A program made the translations under genes and the position numbers. The notes under the pieces are model-generated. The model saw nothing but the letters and a program-made list of their open reading frames with translations, did no database searches and had not been told where the DNA came from. From Thioalkalivibrio nitratireducens DSM 14787 (GTDB taxonomy: Bacteria; Pseudomonadota; Gammaproteobacteria; Ectothiorhodospirales; Ectothiorhodospiraceae): 64,000 nt of DNA. Below are positions 23,933-35,286 of this stretch, in pieces. The stretch covers positions 2,666,001 to 2,730,000 of the forward strand of contig NC_019902.2 of NCBI RefSeq assembly GCF_000321415.2, given 5' to 3'. The stretch's first letter is position 1, and the number at the start of each line of letters is the position of its first letter.

Positions 23933-25192
23933 TCAGAAATGCCCCGAAAACCAGTTTTTCACCCGCGCCCAGACGCCGGGAAGGCCGGCACCCGGCGGGC
24001 GGATTTCCTGCTCCAACCGGGCCTGCTGCGCATACAGCAACAGGCCGACACCGGTGGAATGAACGGGATTGCGCACCACGTCGATCAGGCCGCTGACGCT
24101 GTGGGGCATCCCGAGCCGCACCGGCATGTGAAACACTTCTTCGGCGAGATCCACGACACCCTCCATGCGCGAGGAACCTCCGGTCAGCACCACCCCGGCG
24201 GCAATCAGCTCCTCCGATCCCGACCGGCGCAGTTCCGCCTGGACCAGCTGCAGCAACTCCTCGTAGCGCGGTTCGACCACCGATGCGAGCGTCTGCCGGG
24301 AAAGCCGGCGGGCCGCGCGATCGCCGACGCCCGGAACCTCGATCGTCTCGCCCGGATCGGCGAGCTGGCGCAGCGCACAGGCGTACTTGATCTTGATTTC
24401 CTCGGCGTACTGCGTCGGCGTGCGCAGTGCCACCGCGATGTCGTTGGTGACCTGGTCGCCGGCAATCGGAATCACCGCGGTATGCGCGATTGCGCCGTTG
24501 GCGAACACCGCGATATCGGTCGTCCCGCCCCCGACGTCGACCAGACACACGCCGAGATCCTTCTCGTCGTCGGTCAGCACCGCATAGCTCGACGCCAGCT
24601 GTTCCAGGATGACGTCGTCGACGCGAAGCCCGCAGCGCTCGATGCACTTCACCGCGTTCTGGGCCGCCGATACCGCGCCGGTAACCAGGTGCACGCGCGC
24701 CTCCAGGCGCACCCCGGACATGCCGATGGGATCGCGAATGCCCTCCTGGCCGTCGATGATGTACTCCTGCGGCAGCACATGCAGGATGCGCTGGTCCGCC
24801 GGAATGGCGATCGCGCGCGCGGCGTCGATCACCCGCTCGACGTCCCCCGCGCTGACCTCCTGCACGCGGATCGCGACGACACCGGTCGAGTTGTAGCTCT
24901 TGATGTGGCTTCCGGCGATGCCGGTGTACACCGAGTGGATCTCGCAGCCGGCCATCAGCTCGGCCTCCTCGACCGCTCTCTGGATCGACTGCACCGTCGA
25001 CTCGATGTTGACCACCACCCCTTTTTTCAGTCCGTGCGAAGGCGAAGACCCGATCCCGATGATCTCGATCACGCCTTCCTCGTTGGCCTCGCCGACGACC
25101 GCCTCGATCTTCGAGGTGCCGATGTCCAGCCCCACGATCAGGCCCTGTTCCGACTTCCTGGCCATCACGTTGCGCCCCGTCTTGCGTCTCAT
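23933..25192 (-). CDS. ftsA: Cell division actin-like protein FtsA
   Basis: 419 aa. The ATPase fold starts at GLIVGLDIGTSKIEAVVGE; later phosphate-binding loops include VDVGGGTTDIAVF. The extreme C-terminus (WARVKNWFSGHF) is the amphipathic membrane-targeting helix. It tethers FtsZ to the membrane. ATG 25192 overlaps the ftsQ stop as ATGA; an internal ATG at 25165 (MARKSEQ) is an alternative start. Confidence 0.96.
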   Translation of the reverse strand: MRRKTGRNVMARKSEQGLIVGLDIGTSKIEAVVGEANEEGVIEIIGIGSSPSHGLKKGVVVNIESTVQSIQRAVEEAELMAGCEIHSVYTGIAGSHIKSYNSTGVVAIRVQEVSAGDVERVIDAARAIAIPADQRILHVLPQEYIIDGQEGIRDPIGMSGVRLEARVHLVTGAVSAAQNAVKCIERCGLRVDDVILEQLASSYAVLTDDEKDLGVCLVDVGGGTTDIAVFANGAIAHTAVIPIAGDQVTNDIAVALRTPTQYAEEIKIKYACALRQLADPGETIEVPGVGDRAARRLSRQTLASVVEPRYEELLQLVQAELRRSGSEELIAAGVVLTGGSSRMEGVVDLAEEVFHMPVRLGMPHSVSGLIDVVRNPVHSTGVGLLLYAQQARLEQEIRPPGAGLPGVWARVKNWFSGHF

Positions 25193-25971
25193 CGGATCAC
25201 CGTCTCCGTTGCGCCGGCCGCCGGTGGCACCTGCCAGGCGACCGCGACCCCGCGCGGGTACCGCAGATCCACCCGGGCCAGCGGCTCGGGATTGCGCTCG
25301 CGCAGGATCGGTATCAGCGCAACCAGCTGGTCCAGGCGCGCCAGATCATCATCCCGCCCCATCAGCACTTCGCCTCCTCCTTCCAATTGAATCGTCCACG
25401 CCCTGCGTGCACTCTCGCGCACGCCGGACACCTCGAGTTCGGCATCGGCCAGCCGTGCCGCGGCCGCGAGATAGCGGTGCATCAGGCTGACCTGCCGACC
25501 CGTCTCGCCCTCGAGCGCGGGCAGAAACCGCCACTCGTCAAGGTCGACCGGGCCGAAAATCTCGCCATGCCGGTCAACCAGCCGGTCGGCACCCCAGCGC
25601 GCGACCGGCAGCGGTTCCGCCACATGGACTTCCAGAGTGTCGGGCCAGCGCTTGCGCAGCCGCACCGACTCCACCCAGGGGAGCGCGAGCAGGTCACCGC
25701 GCACCGCGTCGAGATCCAGGGCCAGGAAACCGCGCGGATGCGCCGTCAGCACCGCCTCGATCTGGGCCAGATCGACATGCCTCGGCTCACCGCGCAGTTC
25801 GACCCGGTGCAACTGCTGGAGACGGTCCAGGTCCACCTGCGCCAGCGCAGCAACACCCAGCACCAGCACGCCCGCAAGCGCCATTCCGGCCACGAGCCGC
25901 GTTCCGGCCCGGAACGCCGGACGCGCGCGCTGCAGCCACGAAGGCCGGACCCGACGACGGCGATGGCGCAT
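25189..25971 (-). CDS. ftsQ: Cell division protein FtsQ
   Basis: 260 aa. The basic cytoplasmic tail MRHRRRRVRPSW precedes one membrane helix (about 28-48), a POTRA domain (about 55-125) and a periplasmic FtsQ domain containing LPWVESVRLRKRWPDTLEV. It links early and late divisome proteins through FtsB and FtsL. ATG 25971 shares a base with the ddlB stop (TGATG). A longer upstream frame inside ddlB is a shadow. Confidence 0.95.
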   Translation of the reverse strand: MRHRRRRVRPSWLQRARPAFRAGTRLVAGMALAGVLVLGVAALAQVDLDRLQQLHRVELRGEPRHVDLAQIEAVLTAHPRGFLALDLDAVRGDLLALPWVESVRLRKRWPDTLEVHVAEPLPVARWGADRLVDRHGEIFGPVDLDEWRFLPALEGETGRQVSLMHRYLAAAARLADAELEVSGVRESARRAWTIQLEGGGEVLMGRDDDLARLDQLVALIPILRERNPEPLARVDLRYPRGVAVAWQVPPAAGATETVIR

Positions 25972-26915
25972 CAATCGGCCCCCTCGGCGCGAAAACTGGT
26001 ATCCAGGATGCGCAGGCACAGTTCGTCGAAGCCGATTCCGGCCTGCGCAGCGGCCTTCGGGACCAGGCTGTGGTCGGTCATGCCGGGGACGGTGTTGACC
26101 TCGATCAGGTAGTTCTCGCCATGAACGTCCTGCAGCAGGTCGACCCGGCCCCAACCGTCGCCGTCGATCGCCGCAAACGCGCTGAGCGCGAGCGTCTGCA
26201 GTTCGATCAGCGCAGCCGAGTCCAGCGGCGGCGGGCAGCGATAGCGCGTCGTATCCGCCTCGTACTTCGCGTGATAGTCGTAGAAGTTCCCGGGTGTCTC
26301 GATCTGGATCACCGGCAGCGGCTCGTTCGCGACAATCGCCACCGTGAACTCCCGGCCGACGATCCACTGTTCCGCGAACACCGCGCCGGGATGCCGGCGG
26401 GCCTCGTCGTAGGCAGCCTGCAATTCGACCGTGGACTGCACCCGGCTCAGGCCCAGGCTGGAGCCGCCGCGCGAGGGCTTCACGATCAGCGGGAGCCCCA
26501 GGGCATCGGCCACCGCTTCCGGGTCGGAGTCGGCGGACAGCAGCCGGTACGGTGCGCTGGGCAGATTGGTTCCCCCCCAGAGCCGCTTGCAGGCCAGCTT
26601 GTCCATCCCCAGCGCGGATCCGAGTACTCCGGAACCGGTGTAGGGCACTCCGGCGATGTCCAGGCAGCCCTGGATCGTGCCGTCCTCGCCACCGGTACCG
26701 TGCAGTGCAATGAATGCGCGGTCGTACCCGAGCAGGTCCAGGCTGCGGGCTCGTTCCACGGTCAGGTCGATCGGTGTCGCATCGACGCCCTGGCGCAGCA
26801 GCGCCTGGAGTACCGCCTGACCGCTGCCCAGCGAAATCTCGCGCTCGTCCGACCAGCCCCCCATCAGAACCGCCACCCGCCCGTAGCGGGCCGCGCGTTT
26901 CGCCGTTTGCGTCAT
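25971..26915 (-). CDS. ddlB: D-alanine--D-alanine ligase B
   Basis: 314 aa (E. coli 306) from ATG 26915 ([20 protein letters not shown]). ATP-grasp features are clear: ALHGTGGEDGTIQG, IVKPSRGGSSLG, and the metal and substrate loop YLIEVNTVPGMTDHS. It makes the D-Ala-D-Ala dipeptide used by MurF. It overlaps murB by ATGA. Confidence 0.97.
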   Translation of the reverse strand: MTQTAKRAARYGRVAVLMGGWSDEREISLGSGQAVLQALLRQGVDATPIDLTVERARSLDLLGYDRAFIALHGTGGEDGTIQGCLDIAGVPYTGSGVLGSALGMDKLACKRLWGGTNLPSAPYRLLSADSDPEAVADALGLPLIVKPSRGGSSLGLSRVQSTVELQAAYDEARRHPGAVFAEQWIVGREFTVAIVANEPLPVIQIETPGNFYDYHAKYEADTTRYRCPPPLDSAALIELQTLALSAFAAIDGDGWGRVDLLQDVHGENYLIEVNTVPGMTDHSLVPKAAAQAGIGFDELCLRILDTSFRAEGAD

Positions 26916-27820
26916 ACCTGCATCTCCTTGCGTCCCAGGATCCGCACTTCCGGGTCCAGGCGGACGCCGAACCGTGCCTCGACCCGTGTCCGCACTTCGT
27001 CGATCAGCCACTCGATGTCGGCCGCGGTGGCCGAGCCGTCATGGGTGATGAAATTGGCGTGCTTGCGCGAAACCTCGGCGCCACCACGGCGCAAGCCCTT
27101 CAGGCCCGCCTGCTCGATCAGTGCTGCCGCGTGTGCCCCCTGCGGGTTGCGGAACACCGAGCCGCAGGACGGCAGCCCGAGCGGCTGCCGCTCCGCGCGC
27201 TCCCGAAGCAGTGCCTGGATCCGCTCGCGCGCGGCGTCGGTGTCGCCGGGTTGCAGCCGAAGCACCGCGCGCACGAAGAACTCGCCTTCGCAGCCACGAA
27301 CGCTGCGATAGGCGATCTCGTAGTCCGCCGGCGTGCGCATATGGCGCAGCCCCCGGCAGTCGATGGCCTCCGCCCATTCCACCAGCGGCCAGATCTCACC
27401 GCCCCAGGCGCCGGCATTCATCGCCAGCGCCCCGCCTACGGTGCCCGGAATGCCGGCCAGGAACTCCGCGCCGGTCAGTCCCTCGGCGGCACAGAAGCGG
27501 GCCGCCTGCGCCGCGGCCAGCCCCGCCCCCAGCTCGACGCGTTCATCGTCCAGGCGCCGGCGCTGGTTCAGCGTTCCCGCGAAGTGGATCACCACGCCGT
27601 CGACGCCGCCGTCCCGAATCAGCACGTTGCTGCCCAGCCCCAGGACCGTCCGCGGCAACGTCTCGGGAACCGAGGCCAGGAAATGGGCGAGATCGTCCGC
27701 ATCCTCCGGCTCGAACAGCCAGTCGGCCGGTCCGCCGACCCGCCAGGAGGTCAGCGGGGCCAACGGGACGTCCCGTTCCAGCCGCCCGCGTACGCGCAGA
27801 TGGGCGAGGTGGCTCAGCAT
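26912..27820 (-). CDS. murB: UDP-N-acetylenolpyruvoylglucosamine reductase
   Basis: 302 aa of the short type. The FAD-binding part includes [25 protein letters not shown] and [16 protein letters not shown]. The catalytic serine lies in [10 protein letters not shown]. It reduces the enolpyruvyl group to lactyl, forming UDP-MurNAc. ATG 27820 has GGAGG five bases upstream and sits inside the murC 3' end (7-nt overlap). Confidence 0.97.
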   Translation of the reverse strand: MLSHLAHLRVRGRLERDVPLAPLTSWRVGGPADWLFEPEDADDLAHFLASVPETLPRTVLGLGSNVLIRDGGVDGVVIHFAGTLNQRRRLDDERVELGAGLAAAQAARFCAAEGLTGAEFLAGIPGTVGGALAMNAGAWGGEIWPLVEWAEAIDCRGLRHMRTPADYEIAYRSVRGCEGEFFVRAVLRLQPGDTDAARERIQALLRERAERQPLGLPSCGSVFRNPQGAHAAALIEQAGLKGLRRGGAEVSRKHANFITHDGSATAADIEWLIDEVRTRVEARFGVRLDPEVRILGRKEMQV

Positions 27821-29238
27821 GTATCCTCCGCACCGAGCAGTCCCGGAAGTTGCGCGGCCAACTGGCCAATGTCACCGGCCCCCTGGGTGATCACCACGTC
27901 GTCGACCTCCAGCATCCCGCGAAGAACGCCAGCGACATCCTCGACCGACTCGACGAACACCGGCTCGACCTGCCCGCGCAGCCGGATCGCCCGGGCCAGG
28001 CTGCGCCCGTCCGCGCTCGGGAGCGGCGTCTCCCCCGCGCGGTAGACTTCCAGCAGCACCAGCCCGTCCGGGCCGGACAAGACCTCCGCAAAATCCTCGA
28101 ACAGATCCCGGGTCCGCGTGTAACGATGCGGCTGGAACACCAGCAGGATGCGCCGGTTCGGCCATGCGGCACGGGCCGCCTCCAGCGTGGCCGCGATCTC
28201 GCGGGGATGGTGTCCGTAATCGTCGACCAGCGTTACGCTGCCGCCCGGAAGCCTGCAGTCCTGCACCTGGAACCGCCGGCCGATCCCCTCGAAGCCTTCC
28301 AGCGCGCGCTGCAGCGCATCCGGCGGCACCTCGAGTTCGTGCGCGACCGCGGCCGCGGCAAGCGCGTTCAGCACGTTGTGCCGCCCCGGCAGGTTCAGCG
28401 TGACCGGAAACGCGGTCTGCTCCGGCAGGCACAGCTCGAAATGGGTCCGGATCCCCGTCTGTCGGAGATTCCCCGCACGCACGTCTGCCGGACCGTCGAT
28501 GCCGTAGGTCAGCCGCGGCCGCTCCAGCCGGTCGAGCAGCGACCGCACCTCGGAGTCGTCGGTACACAGCACCGCGAGGCCATAGAACGGCAGGTGATGC
28601 AGGAACTCGAGGAAGGTCGCGCGCAGCCGGTCGAAGTCGCCCTGGTAGGTCGCCAGGTGATCGGCGTCGATATTCGTCACGACGCTGATCATCGGCTGCA
28701 GGTGCAGGAAAGAGGCATCGCTCTCGTCGGCCTCCGCCACCAGATAGGCCCCCTGTCCCAGGCTGGAATGGCTGGCCGTGCTGTTCAGCCGCCCCCCGAT
28801 CACGAAGGTCGGATCCAGCCCGGCTTCCCCGAGGATGCTCGCAATCAGGCTGGTGGTCGTGGTCTTGCCATGCGTGCCGGCAACCGCGATCCCGAAGCGG
28901 AACCGCATCAGCTCCGCCAGCATCTCCGCGCGCCGGACCACCGGGATCCCGCGCTCGCGGGCGGCGCGCACCTCGGCGTTCGTCGGGTCGATGGCGCTGG
29001 ACACGACCAGCACATCGGCATCGGCCACGTTCGACGCCAGGTGTGCACGGGTGATCGGGATCCCGAGACCCGCGAGCCGGCGGGTCATGCCGGATTCCTG
29101 GAGGTCGGAACCCGAGATCCGGTATCCGAGCTGGTGCAGCACCTCGGCGATGCCGCCCATGCCCGAACCGCCGATGCCGACACAGTGGATCCGGCGGATG
29201 CGGCGCATCGCCTGCTGCGGGGTCAGGGGTGCGGTCAT
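27814..29238 (-). CDS. murC: UDP-N-acetylmuramate--L-alanine ligase
   Basis: 474 aa from ATG 29238 ([20 protein letters not shown]). The nucleotide-binding N-terminus has [14 protein letters not shown], the ATP loop is [11 protein letters not shown], and the C-terminal domain has [10 protein letters not shown]. It adds the first amino acid of the stem peptide. ATGA overlap with murG. Confidence 0.97.
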   Translation of the reverse strand: MTAPLTPQQAMRRIRRIHCVGIGGSGMGGIAEVLHQLGYRISGSDLQESGMTRRLAGLGIPITRAHLASNVADADVLVVSSAIDPTNAEVRAARERGIPVVRRAEMLAELMRFRFGIAVAGTHGKTTTTSLIASILGEAGLDPTFVIGGRLNSTASHSSLGQGAYLVAEADESDASFLHLQPMISVVTNIDADHLATYQGDFDRLRATFLEFLHHLPFYGLAVLCTDDSEVRSLLDRLERPRLTYGIDGPADVRAGNLRQTGIRTHFELCLPEQTAFPVTLNLPGRHNVLNALAAAAVAHELEVPPDALQRALEGFEGIGRRFQVQDCRLPGGSVTLVDDYGHHPREIAATLEAARAAWPNRRILLVFQPHRYTRTRDLFEDFAEVLSGPDGLVLLEVYRAGETPLPSADGRSLARAIRLRGQVEPVFVESVEDVAGVLRGMLEVDDVVITQGAGDIGQLAAQLPGLLGAEDTC

Positions 29239-30338
29239 CGCGTTGCCCTCCGGGTCGTTTTCCGGGCCATCTCCCGACAGGCATCGACCAGGCGCTCGGT
29301 CGCGTCCGTCCGGGCGGATCCGCGGGCCTTCACGGCCCGCTCCAGCAGTTCTTCGCGCCCCAGGCCCCGCAGGCGGTCCGCCAGCAGCTCCGGGGTCAGG
29401 TCGGCATCGGCCAGGCACCAGGCTGCGCCTGCGGCAACCAGGTACGCGGCATTCGCAGTCTGGTGGTCATCCACCGCGTGCGGGTAGGGCACGAACACCG
29501 CGGGCACACCGGCCGCCGCGACCTCGGCTACCGTCAGTGCACCGGCACGGCAGATCACGAGATCGGCCCAGCCATAGGCCTGCGCCATGTCCTCGATGAA
29601 CGCGGTCACTTCGGCCTCCACCGCCGCGCCGTGGTATCCGGCCAGCGCCTCGTCCAGCGTCCGCTCCCCGGCCTGGTGGCGCACCTGCGGGCGCGCCGCC
29701 TGCGGCAGCAGCGCCAGCGCCGCCGGCACCACGCGGTTCAGGGTCCGGGCCCCGAGACTGCCGCCGAGCACCAACACCCGCAGCGGACCCGAGCGGCCCG
29801 CCCAGCGCTGCTGCGGCGACGCGAGTTCCACGATCGCCCGGCGCACAGGGTTGCCCACAGTGTGCGCGGCGACCTTTTCCGGGAAGGTATCCGGGAAGCC
29901 GGCGAAAACCCCATCCGCGACCCGGGCGAGCCAGCGGTTGGTCATGCCGGCAACCGCGTTCTGCTCGTGGACCAGCAGCGGCCGCCCGAGCGCTGCCGCC
30001 ATCAAGCCCCCGGGGCCGCTGGCGAAACCGCCGAAACCCACGACCACCTGCGGACGCAGGCGCAGCATCAGCACCAGCGCCGCCCACAGCGAGATGCCGA
30101 GGCGCCACGGCGCGAGCAGACGGCCCGCGAGGCCTTTGCCGCGGAGCCCCGCGATCGGCAGCGTGTGCAGTTCGAATCCCGCCTGCGGCACCAGGTTCGC
30201 CTCGATCCCGCGGGCGGTGCCGAGCCAGGACACGCGCCAGCCCCGTTCCCGCAGCGCGGTGGCCAACGCGAGCCCCGGGAACACATGCCCGCCGGTACCC
30301 CCTGCCATCACCAGCACCTGTGGAGCGCTCGCGTTCAT
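29235..30338 (-). CDS. murG: Lipid II synthase (UDP-GlcNAc transferase)
   Basis: 367 aa from ATG 30338 ([20 protein letters not shown]). G-loops [14 protein letters not shown] and [11 protein letters not shown] in the N-domain and [11 protein letters not shown] in the C-domain fit GT28. The donor-site stretch [20 protein letters not shown] is intact. It works peripherally on the inner face of the membrane. ATGA overlap with ftsW. An 825-codon open frame here continues out of frame through ftsW and is not a fusion. Confidence 0.97.
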   Translation of the reverse strand: MNASAPQVLVMAGGTGGHVFPGLALATALRERGWRVSWLGTARGIEANLVPQAGFELHTLPIAGLRGKGLAGRLLAPWRLGISLWAALVLMLRLRPQVVVGFGGFASGPGGLMAAALGRPLLVHEQNAVAGMTNRWLARVADGVFAGFPDTFPEKVAAHTVGNPVRRAIVELASPQQRWAGRSGPLRVLVLGGSLGARTLNRVVPAALALLPQAARPQVRHQAGERTLDEALAGYHGAAVEAEVTAFIEDMAQAYGWADLVICRAGALTVAEVAAAGVPAVFVPYPHAVDDHQTANAAYLVAAGAAWCLADADLTPELLADRLRGLGREELLERAVKARGSARTDATERLVDACREMARKTTRRATR

Positions 30339-31507
30339 CCGCACCGCCTCCGCGTCCTGGGGATCGGCACCTGCGCCTCCCGGTACACCCGCAACACCAG
30401 GCCGACGGCCGCGAGCGTCACGATCAGCGAACTTCCCCCATAACTCAGGAACGGCAGCGTCAGCCCCTTGGTCGGCAGCAGCCCCATGTTCACGCCGAGA
30501 TTGACCGCGGCCTGCAGACCGATCCAGATCCCGACCCCGAACGCAACGTGGGAACCGAACGCATGGCCTCCGCGTTCCGCGAGCAGCCCGATTACGAAAC
30601 AGCGCCAGACCAGCAGCGCGAACAGCGCGACCAACACGGCGACACCGACGAAACCGAACTCCTCGGCGAACACGGCGAACAGGAAGTCGTTGTGCGCCTC
30701 GGGCAGATAGAACAGTTTCTGCACGCTCCCGCCGAGGCCGGCGCCGAACCAGGATCCCGAGCCGATCGCGATCAGCGACTGGGTCAACTGGAAGCCGGTC
30801 GCGAACGGATCCTGCCAAGGGTCCAGGAACGCGGTCAGGCGCGCCATCCGGTACGGCGTGGCGACTGCCATCACGCCCATCGCGGCGACGATCGTCGCGC
30901 CCAGCATAATGAACTGCCAGAGTCTCGCTCCCGCGAGGAACAGCATGCCCATCCCGATCGCCAGCATGATCGCCGCACCGCCGAAATCCGGCTGCAGCAA
31001 CAGCAGCACGGTCCCAAGACCGAGCACGATCAGCGGGCGCACGAAACCGCGGAAATGCAGGCACAGCGTCGAGTAGTGCCGGACGATATACCCGGACAGG
31101 TACAGCACGACCAGCAGCTTCACCGGCTCCGAGACTTGCAGATTGAACACGCCGAGCGGGATCCAGCGCGTGGCTCCGTTCACGGTGCGCCCGACCCCCG
31201 GCAACAGCACCACGATCAGCAGGACCATGATCAGTAACAGCAGCAGCGGGCCCGCGCTCTCCCAGCGCCGCAGCGGGACGCTCCAGAAGAACAGTGCGGC
31301 CGCCAACCCGATGCCCGCGAACAGCAGCTGGCGGTGGAAGAAATGGTAGGGGTTGCCGTAGTGGCGGTCGGCCAGGTCGATCGAGGCGGAGGCCACCATC
31401 ACCAGGCCCAGACCCAGCAGCAGCGCTGCGGCCAGCAACATCGGCAGGTCGATACCCGTACCGAGGCGCGTGATCCGCAGGCCCGCGAGGGAGATCGGCG
31501 GCATCAT
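30335..31507 (-). CDS. ftsW: Peptidoglycan glycosyltransferase FtsW (SEDS family)
   Basis: 390 aa with about ten membrane helices. SEDS motifs include LQPDFGGAAIML, GSGSWFGAGLGGSVQKLFYL, PEAHNDFLFAVFAEE and the C-terminal GLTLPFLSYGGSSL. It polymerises lipid II at the septum with FtsI. The start is the first of two ATGs, overlapping the murD stop. Confidence 0.97.
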   Translation of the reverse strand: MMPPISLAGLRITRLGTGIDLPMLLAAALLLGLGLVMVASASIDLADRHYGNPYHFFHRQLLFAGIGLAAALFFWSVPLRRWESAGPLLLLLIMVLLIVVLLPGVGRTVNGATRWIPLGVFNLQVSEPVKLLVVLYLSGYIVRHYSTLCLHFRGFVRPLIVLGLGTVLLLLQPDFGGAAIMLAIGMGMLFLAGARLWQFIMLGATIVAAMGVMAVATPYRMARLTAFLDPWQDPFATGFQLTQSLIAIGSGSWFGAGLGGSVQKLFYLPEAHNDFLFAVFAEEFGFVGVAVLVALFALLVWRCFVIGLLAERGGHAFGSHVAFGVGIWIGLQAAVNLGVNMGLLPTKGLTLPFLSYGGSSLIVTLAAVGLVLRVYREAQVPIPRTRRRCG

Positions 31508-32847
31508 GAGGTGAGTCCCCGTACCGCCTGTGCGAAGCACTCGCCGCGCTCGGCGTAGTTCGCGAACATGTCGAGGCTGGCGCAGGCCGGGGACAGCAGC
31601 ACCGTATCCCCCGGCCGGGCCCATCCGGCGGCAGCGGCCACCGCTTCCTGCATCGTGCCGACGCGGCGCACGGGCACCGCACCACCCAGTGCCTGCTCGA
31701 TCCGCGAGGCATCGATGCCGAACAGCAGCACGCCGCGCGCTTTGCCGGCCAGCGCCTCGGCCAGCGGCGCGAAGTCCTGGCCCTTGCCCTGGCCGCCGGC
31801 GATCAGGATCAGCGGACCTGCCACGCCGCGGATCGCGGCCAGCGTCGCGCCCACGTTCGTGCCCTTGGAATCGTCGACATAATCGACCCCGGCATGGCGC
31901 CCCACCCGCTGCGAACGGTGCGGCAGGCCGGTGAAGCCCCGCAGTACGGGCAGTAGCGGCTCGGTGCGCGTGACCCAGGGCCACGCCAATGCCAGTGCGG
32001 CCAAGGCGTTGAGCCAGTTGTGCCGGCCTCGCAACGCCAGCTCGGCGGTCGCGATCAGCGGGGTCGAGCCGCGAGCCAGCCAGGTGCCGGAGGCGGCCTC
32101 GACGATACCAAAGTCCGCAGGCCCCGGCGGCCGGCCGAGTCCGAAAGAGACGCTTTCCCGAGCCGTGGCAAGCCCCTGCAGCACCGGATCGTCGCGGTTC
32201 AGCACCGCGTGAGCGGCGCCCCCGAGGATCCGGGTCTTCGCGGCGATATACGCATCCATGTCCGGATACCGGTCCAGATGGTCCGCGCTGATGTTCAAGA
32301 TCGCGGCGCTTGCCAGCCCCGGGCTGCGGACCGTCTCCAGTTGGAAACTCGAGAGCTCCAGCACGTAGAGCCTCGCGTCCTGTGCCAGCAGGTCCAGCGC
32401 CGGGGGACCGAAATTTCCGCCAATAGCCACACGGTGTCCCAGAGCCCGCAGCAGTTCCACGGTTAGCGCGGCCACGGTGCTCTTGCCGTTGGATCCGGTA
32501 ATCCCGACCACGGGGTGGCTCGCGTCGCGCAGGAAGAGTTCGACGTCGCCGACGATCTCGACCCCCGCGGCAGCCGCCCGCTGCAGTTCGGGCCGGGCCA
32601 GCGGCACGCCCGGCGAAACCACGATGCGGCGCCGCGACACGGTGTCGACCGAATCCAGCGGACCGGCCCAGCGGCCGCGCCCGCCCGAGACCCGCTGCAG
32701 CTGGTCCAGTCCCGGCGGGGCCGGACGCGTGTCGGTGACCTCGAAGGTCTGATCCCGATCGGCCAGGTAGCGGGCGACGGACAGGCCGGTCGCGCCCAGG
32801 CCGACAACCAGGATGTCCCGCTGTGAATGGAGGTCGGTGGGCATCAT
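31504..32847 (-). CDS. murD: UDP-N-acetylmuramoyl-L-alanine--D-glutamate ligase
   Basis: 447 aa from the first of two ATGs (32847), overlapping the mraY stop. [17 protein letters not shown] forms the UMA-binding Rossmann part, [14 protein letters not shown] the ATP loop, and [15 protein letters not shown] the C-terminal domain. It adds D-glutamate. Longer upstream frames are mraY shadows. Confidence 0.97.
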   Translation of the reverse strand: MMPTDLHSQRDILVVGLGATGLSVARYLADRDQTFEVTDTRPAPPGLDQLQRVSGGRGRWAGPLDSVDTVSRRRIVVSPGVPLARPELQRAAAAGVEIVGDVELFLRDASHPVVGITGSNGKSTVAALTVELLRALGHRVAIGGNFGPPALDLLAQDARLYVLELSSFQLETVRSPGLASAAILNISADHLDRYPDMDAYIAAKTRILGGAAHAVLNRDDPVLQGLATARESVSFGLGRPPGPADFGIVEAASGTWLARGSTPLIATAELALRGRHNWLNALAALALAWPWVTRTEPLLPVLRGFTGLPHRSQRVGRHAGVDYVDDSKGTNVGATLAAIRGVAGPLILIAGGQGKGQDFAPLAEALAGKARGVLLFGIDASRIEQALGGAVPVRRVGTMQEAVAAAAGWARPGDTVLLSPACASLDMFANYAERGECFAQAVRGLTS

Positions 32848-33929
32848 CGGATCTTCAGGGTCGCGAGACCGATCAGCACGAACACCACGGTCAGGATCCA
32901 GAACCGCACGATCACGCGCGGTTCGGGCCAGCCCTTGAGTTCGAAGTGATGATGGATCGGCGCCATGCGGAACATGCGCCGGCCTGTGAGCTTGTACGAC
33001 GCGACCTGCAGGATCACCGAGACGGTCTCGATCACGAAGATCCCTCCCATGACCAACAGCACCAGTTCCTGCCGGGTCAGGATGGCCAGCATGCCCAGCG
33101 CAGCCCCGAGCGCGAGCGCACCGACGTCCCCCATGAACACCTGTGCGGGATACGCGTTGAACCAGAGAAAGCCCAGACCGGCCCCGACCAGGGCCGCCGA
33201 GAAAACGACGAGTTCGCCGACACCGGGCACCGCCGGGATCCCGAGGTAATCCGCGAACACGGCATGCCCGGCGGCGTAGGCAAAGACCCCGAGGGCTCCG
33301 GCCACCAACACTGCGGGCATGATGGCCAGGCCGTCGAGGCCGTCGGTCAGATTGACCGCGTTCGAGGCGCCGACCACCACCAGCCAGACCAGCGGGATGA
33401 ACAGCCACCAGCCCAGGTGGATCGCCACGTCCTTGAACACCGGGACATAAAACGTGGTCTCCACCGGTGACTGTGCAGTCACCAGGATCACCGCCCCCGC
33501 GATCACCGCGAACAGGCTCTGCCAGGCCAGCTTGGACCGGGCGCTCAGCCCGCGGCTGTTGCCGTAGCGCAGCTTCAGGTAGTCGTCCCAGCCCCCGACG
33601 GCGCCGAATGCCAGTGTCGTCAGCAGCACGATCCAGACGAAGCGGTTGCCGAGGTCGCTCCAGAGCAGGGTCGCCACCGTCACCGCCACGAGGATCAGCG
33701 CACCGCCCATCGTCGGGGTACCAGCCTTGGACAGATGCGATTCCGGGCCGTCGGCGCGGATCTGCTGCCCGATCTTCTGGACCGTGAGCCGTCGGATCAT
33801 CGCCGGGCCGACCACCAGCGCGATGATCAGGGCAGTGACCACACCCAGGATCGACCGCAGGGTCAGGTACTGGAAGACCGTGAATCCGCGGTGGTACTGG
33901 GACAGGAATTCAGCGAGCGCCAGCAGCAT
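32844..33929 (-). CDS. mraY: Phospho-N-acetylmuramoyl-pentapeptide transferase
   Basis: 361 aa with ten predicted membrane helices. Catalytic motifs include [45 protein letters not shown] and the [11 protein letters not shown] loop. It makes lipid I. ATG 33929 lies inside the murF 3' end (20-nt overlap), with GGAGG six bases upstream. Confidence 0.98.
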   Translation of the reverse strand: MLLALAEFLSQYHRGFTVFQYLTLRSILGVVTALIIALVVGPAMIRRLTVQKIGQQIRADGPESHLSKAGTPTMGGALILVAVTVATLLWSDLGNRFVWIVLLTTLAFGAVGGWDDYLKLRYGNSRGLSARSKLAWQSLFAVIAGAVILVTAQSPVETTFYVPVFKDVAIHLGWWLFIPLVWLVVVGASNAVNLTDGLDGLAIMPAVLVAGALGVFAYAAGHAVFADYLGIPAVPGVGELVVFSAALVGAGLGFLWFNAYPAQVFMGDVGALALGAALGMLAILTRQELVLLVMGGIFVIETVSVILQVASYKLTGRRMFRMAPIHHHFELKGWPEPRVIVRFWILTVVFVLIGLATLKIR

Positions 33930-35286
33930 CGGCCACCTCCCCCGTTGCCCCTGCCGGCCGGAGATCCAGGCCCGTGAGGATGTCCTCCATGTGCTGGTCC
34001 CGCGAACCCTTGATCAGTACTGCGGCATCGGTTCCCAGCAGTTCCACCAGGGCGGTGGCGAGTTCGACGTTCGAGGCAAACCAGCGCGCGCCGCTGCCGA
34101 AGGCTTCGACCGCCGCCGGCGTCAAGCCGCCCGACGCGAGCAGCCGGTGTATTCCGAGCTCGCGGGCCCGGCGGCCCATCTCGGCATGCAGGCTGCGAGC
34201 CTCGCTGCCCAGTTCGTTCATGTCGCCGAGCACCAGCACGCGCGTGCCCGGGTGCCCCGCGAGCACCTCCAGCGCCGCCGCCAGGCTGTCCGGGTTCGCG
34301 TTGTAGGTGTCGTCCCAGATCACGGCTCCGGACAGATGCCGGAAGGCGCGCAGACGCCCGGCTACCGGCCGCCAGGCCTGGAGCCCGCGGGCGATCGCGT
34401 CGATTTCGCAGCCCAGCGCGGCAGCCGCAGCAGCGGCCGCCAGCGCGTTCTGTGCGACGTGCCGGCCCGGCGCTGCCAGCAGCAATTCGCGCTCTGCGCC
34501 ACTCACCTTCAGGACCAGCCCTGCGGGCGGCTTCCAGACGCCCTGGATCTCGCCCCGGCCCTGCAGCGAGAAGCCCAGGCGGGGCCGATCCCGGTTCAGC
34601 GCCAGCCAGTCACCCGCGAAACGGTCGTCGAGGTTGATCACCGCGGTGCCGCCTTGCGCGGGCAGTCCCGCGTAGATCTCGGCCTTCGCGCGCGCCACCC
34701 CCTCGAGGCTCCCGAAACCGTCCAGGTGGGCCCGGCCTGCATTGGTGATCAGCGCGACTTCCGGGCGTGCCAGGCGGGTCAGGAACGCGATCTCGCCGGC
34801 GTGGTTGGCGCCCATCTCGATCACCGCATAGTCGACCGACCGCGGCATCGCCAACAACGTCAGCGGCACCCCGATATGGTTGTTCAGATTGCCCTCGGTC
34901 GCATGCACCGACCCGACCCCGGAGAGGATCGACCGCAGCATTTCCTTGGTCGTGGTCTTGCCGTTGGATCCGGTCAGAGCCACCACGCGTGCGGTGCAGC
35001 GTGTACGCCAGTACACGCCCAGGCGTGCCAGGGCGCCGGTGGTGTCGTCGACCACGACCTGCGGGCGGGGGTCATCCAGCGGGCGCTCGACCAGCAGGAC
35101 CGCGGCCTCCAGTTCCGGCCGCACGAAATCGTGGCCGTCGAAACGTTCCCCGCGCAGGGCCACGAACAGCGCTTCCGGCCACGAGGCGCGCGAATCGCGG
35201 CTGACGCCGCGGAACGATCGCTCCCCGTCTCCGTGCAGGCGGCCGGCCACCGCACCGGCCAGCTCCGCTGCGGTCAGCGCGATCAT
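33910..35286 (-). CDS. murF: UDP-MurNAc-tripeptide--D-Ala-D-Ala ligase
   Basis: 458 aa. The N-terminal MurF domain contains [20 protein letters not shown], the ATP loop is [14 protein letters not shown], and [10 protein letters not shown] lies in the C-domain. It attaches D-Ala-D-Ala. GGGGAA precedes an ATG that overlaps the murE stop as ATGA. Confidence 0.97.
   Translation of the reverse strand: MIALTAAELAGAVAGRLHGDGERSFRGVSRDSRASWPEALFVALRGERFDGHDFVRPELEAAVLLVERPLDDPRPQVVVDDTTGALARLGVYWRTRCTARVVALTGSNGKTTTKEMLRSILSGVGSVHATEGNLNNHIGVPLTLLAMPRSVDYAVIEMGANHAGEIAFLTRLARPEVALITNAGRAHLDGFGSLEGVARAKAEIYAGLPAQGGTAVINLDDRFAGDWLALNRDRPRLGFSLQGRGEIQGVWKPPAGLVLKVSGAERELLLAAPGRHVAQNALAAAAAAAALGCEIDAIARGLQAWRPVAGRLRAFRHLSGAVIWDDTYNANPDSLAAALEVLAGHPGTRVLVLGDMNELGSEARSLHAEMGRRARELGIHRLLASGGLTPAAVEAFGSGARWFASNVELATALVELLGTDAAVLIKGSRDQHMEDILTGLDLRPAGATGEVADAAGAR

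Noticed and set aside
29235-31712. 825-codon frame that looks like an upstream extension of MurG
   Set aside because: The upstream part is an out-of-frame reading of ftsW; MurG has its own ATG overlapping the ftsW stop as ATGA.
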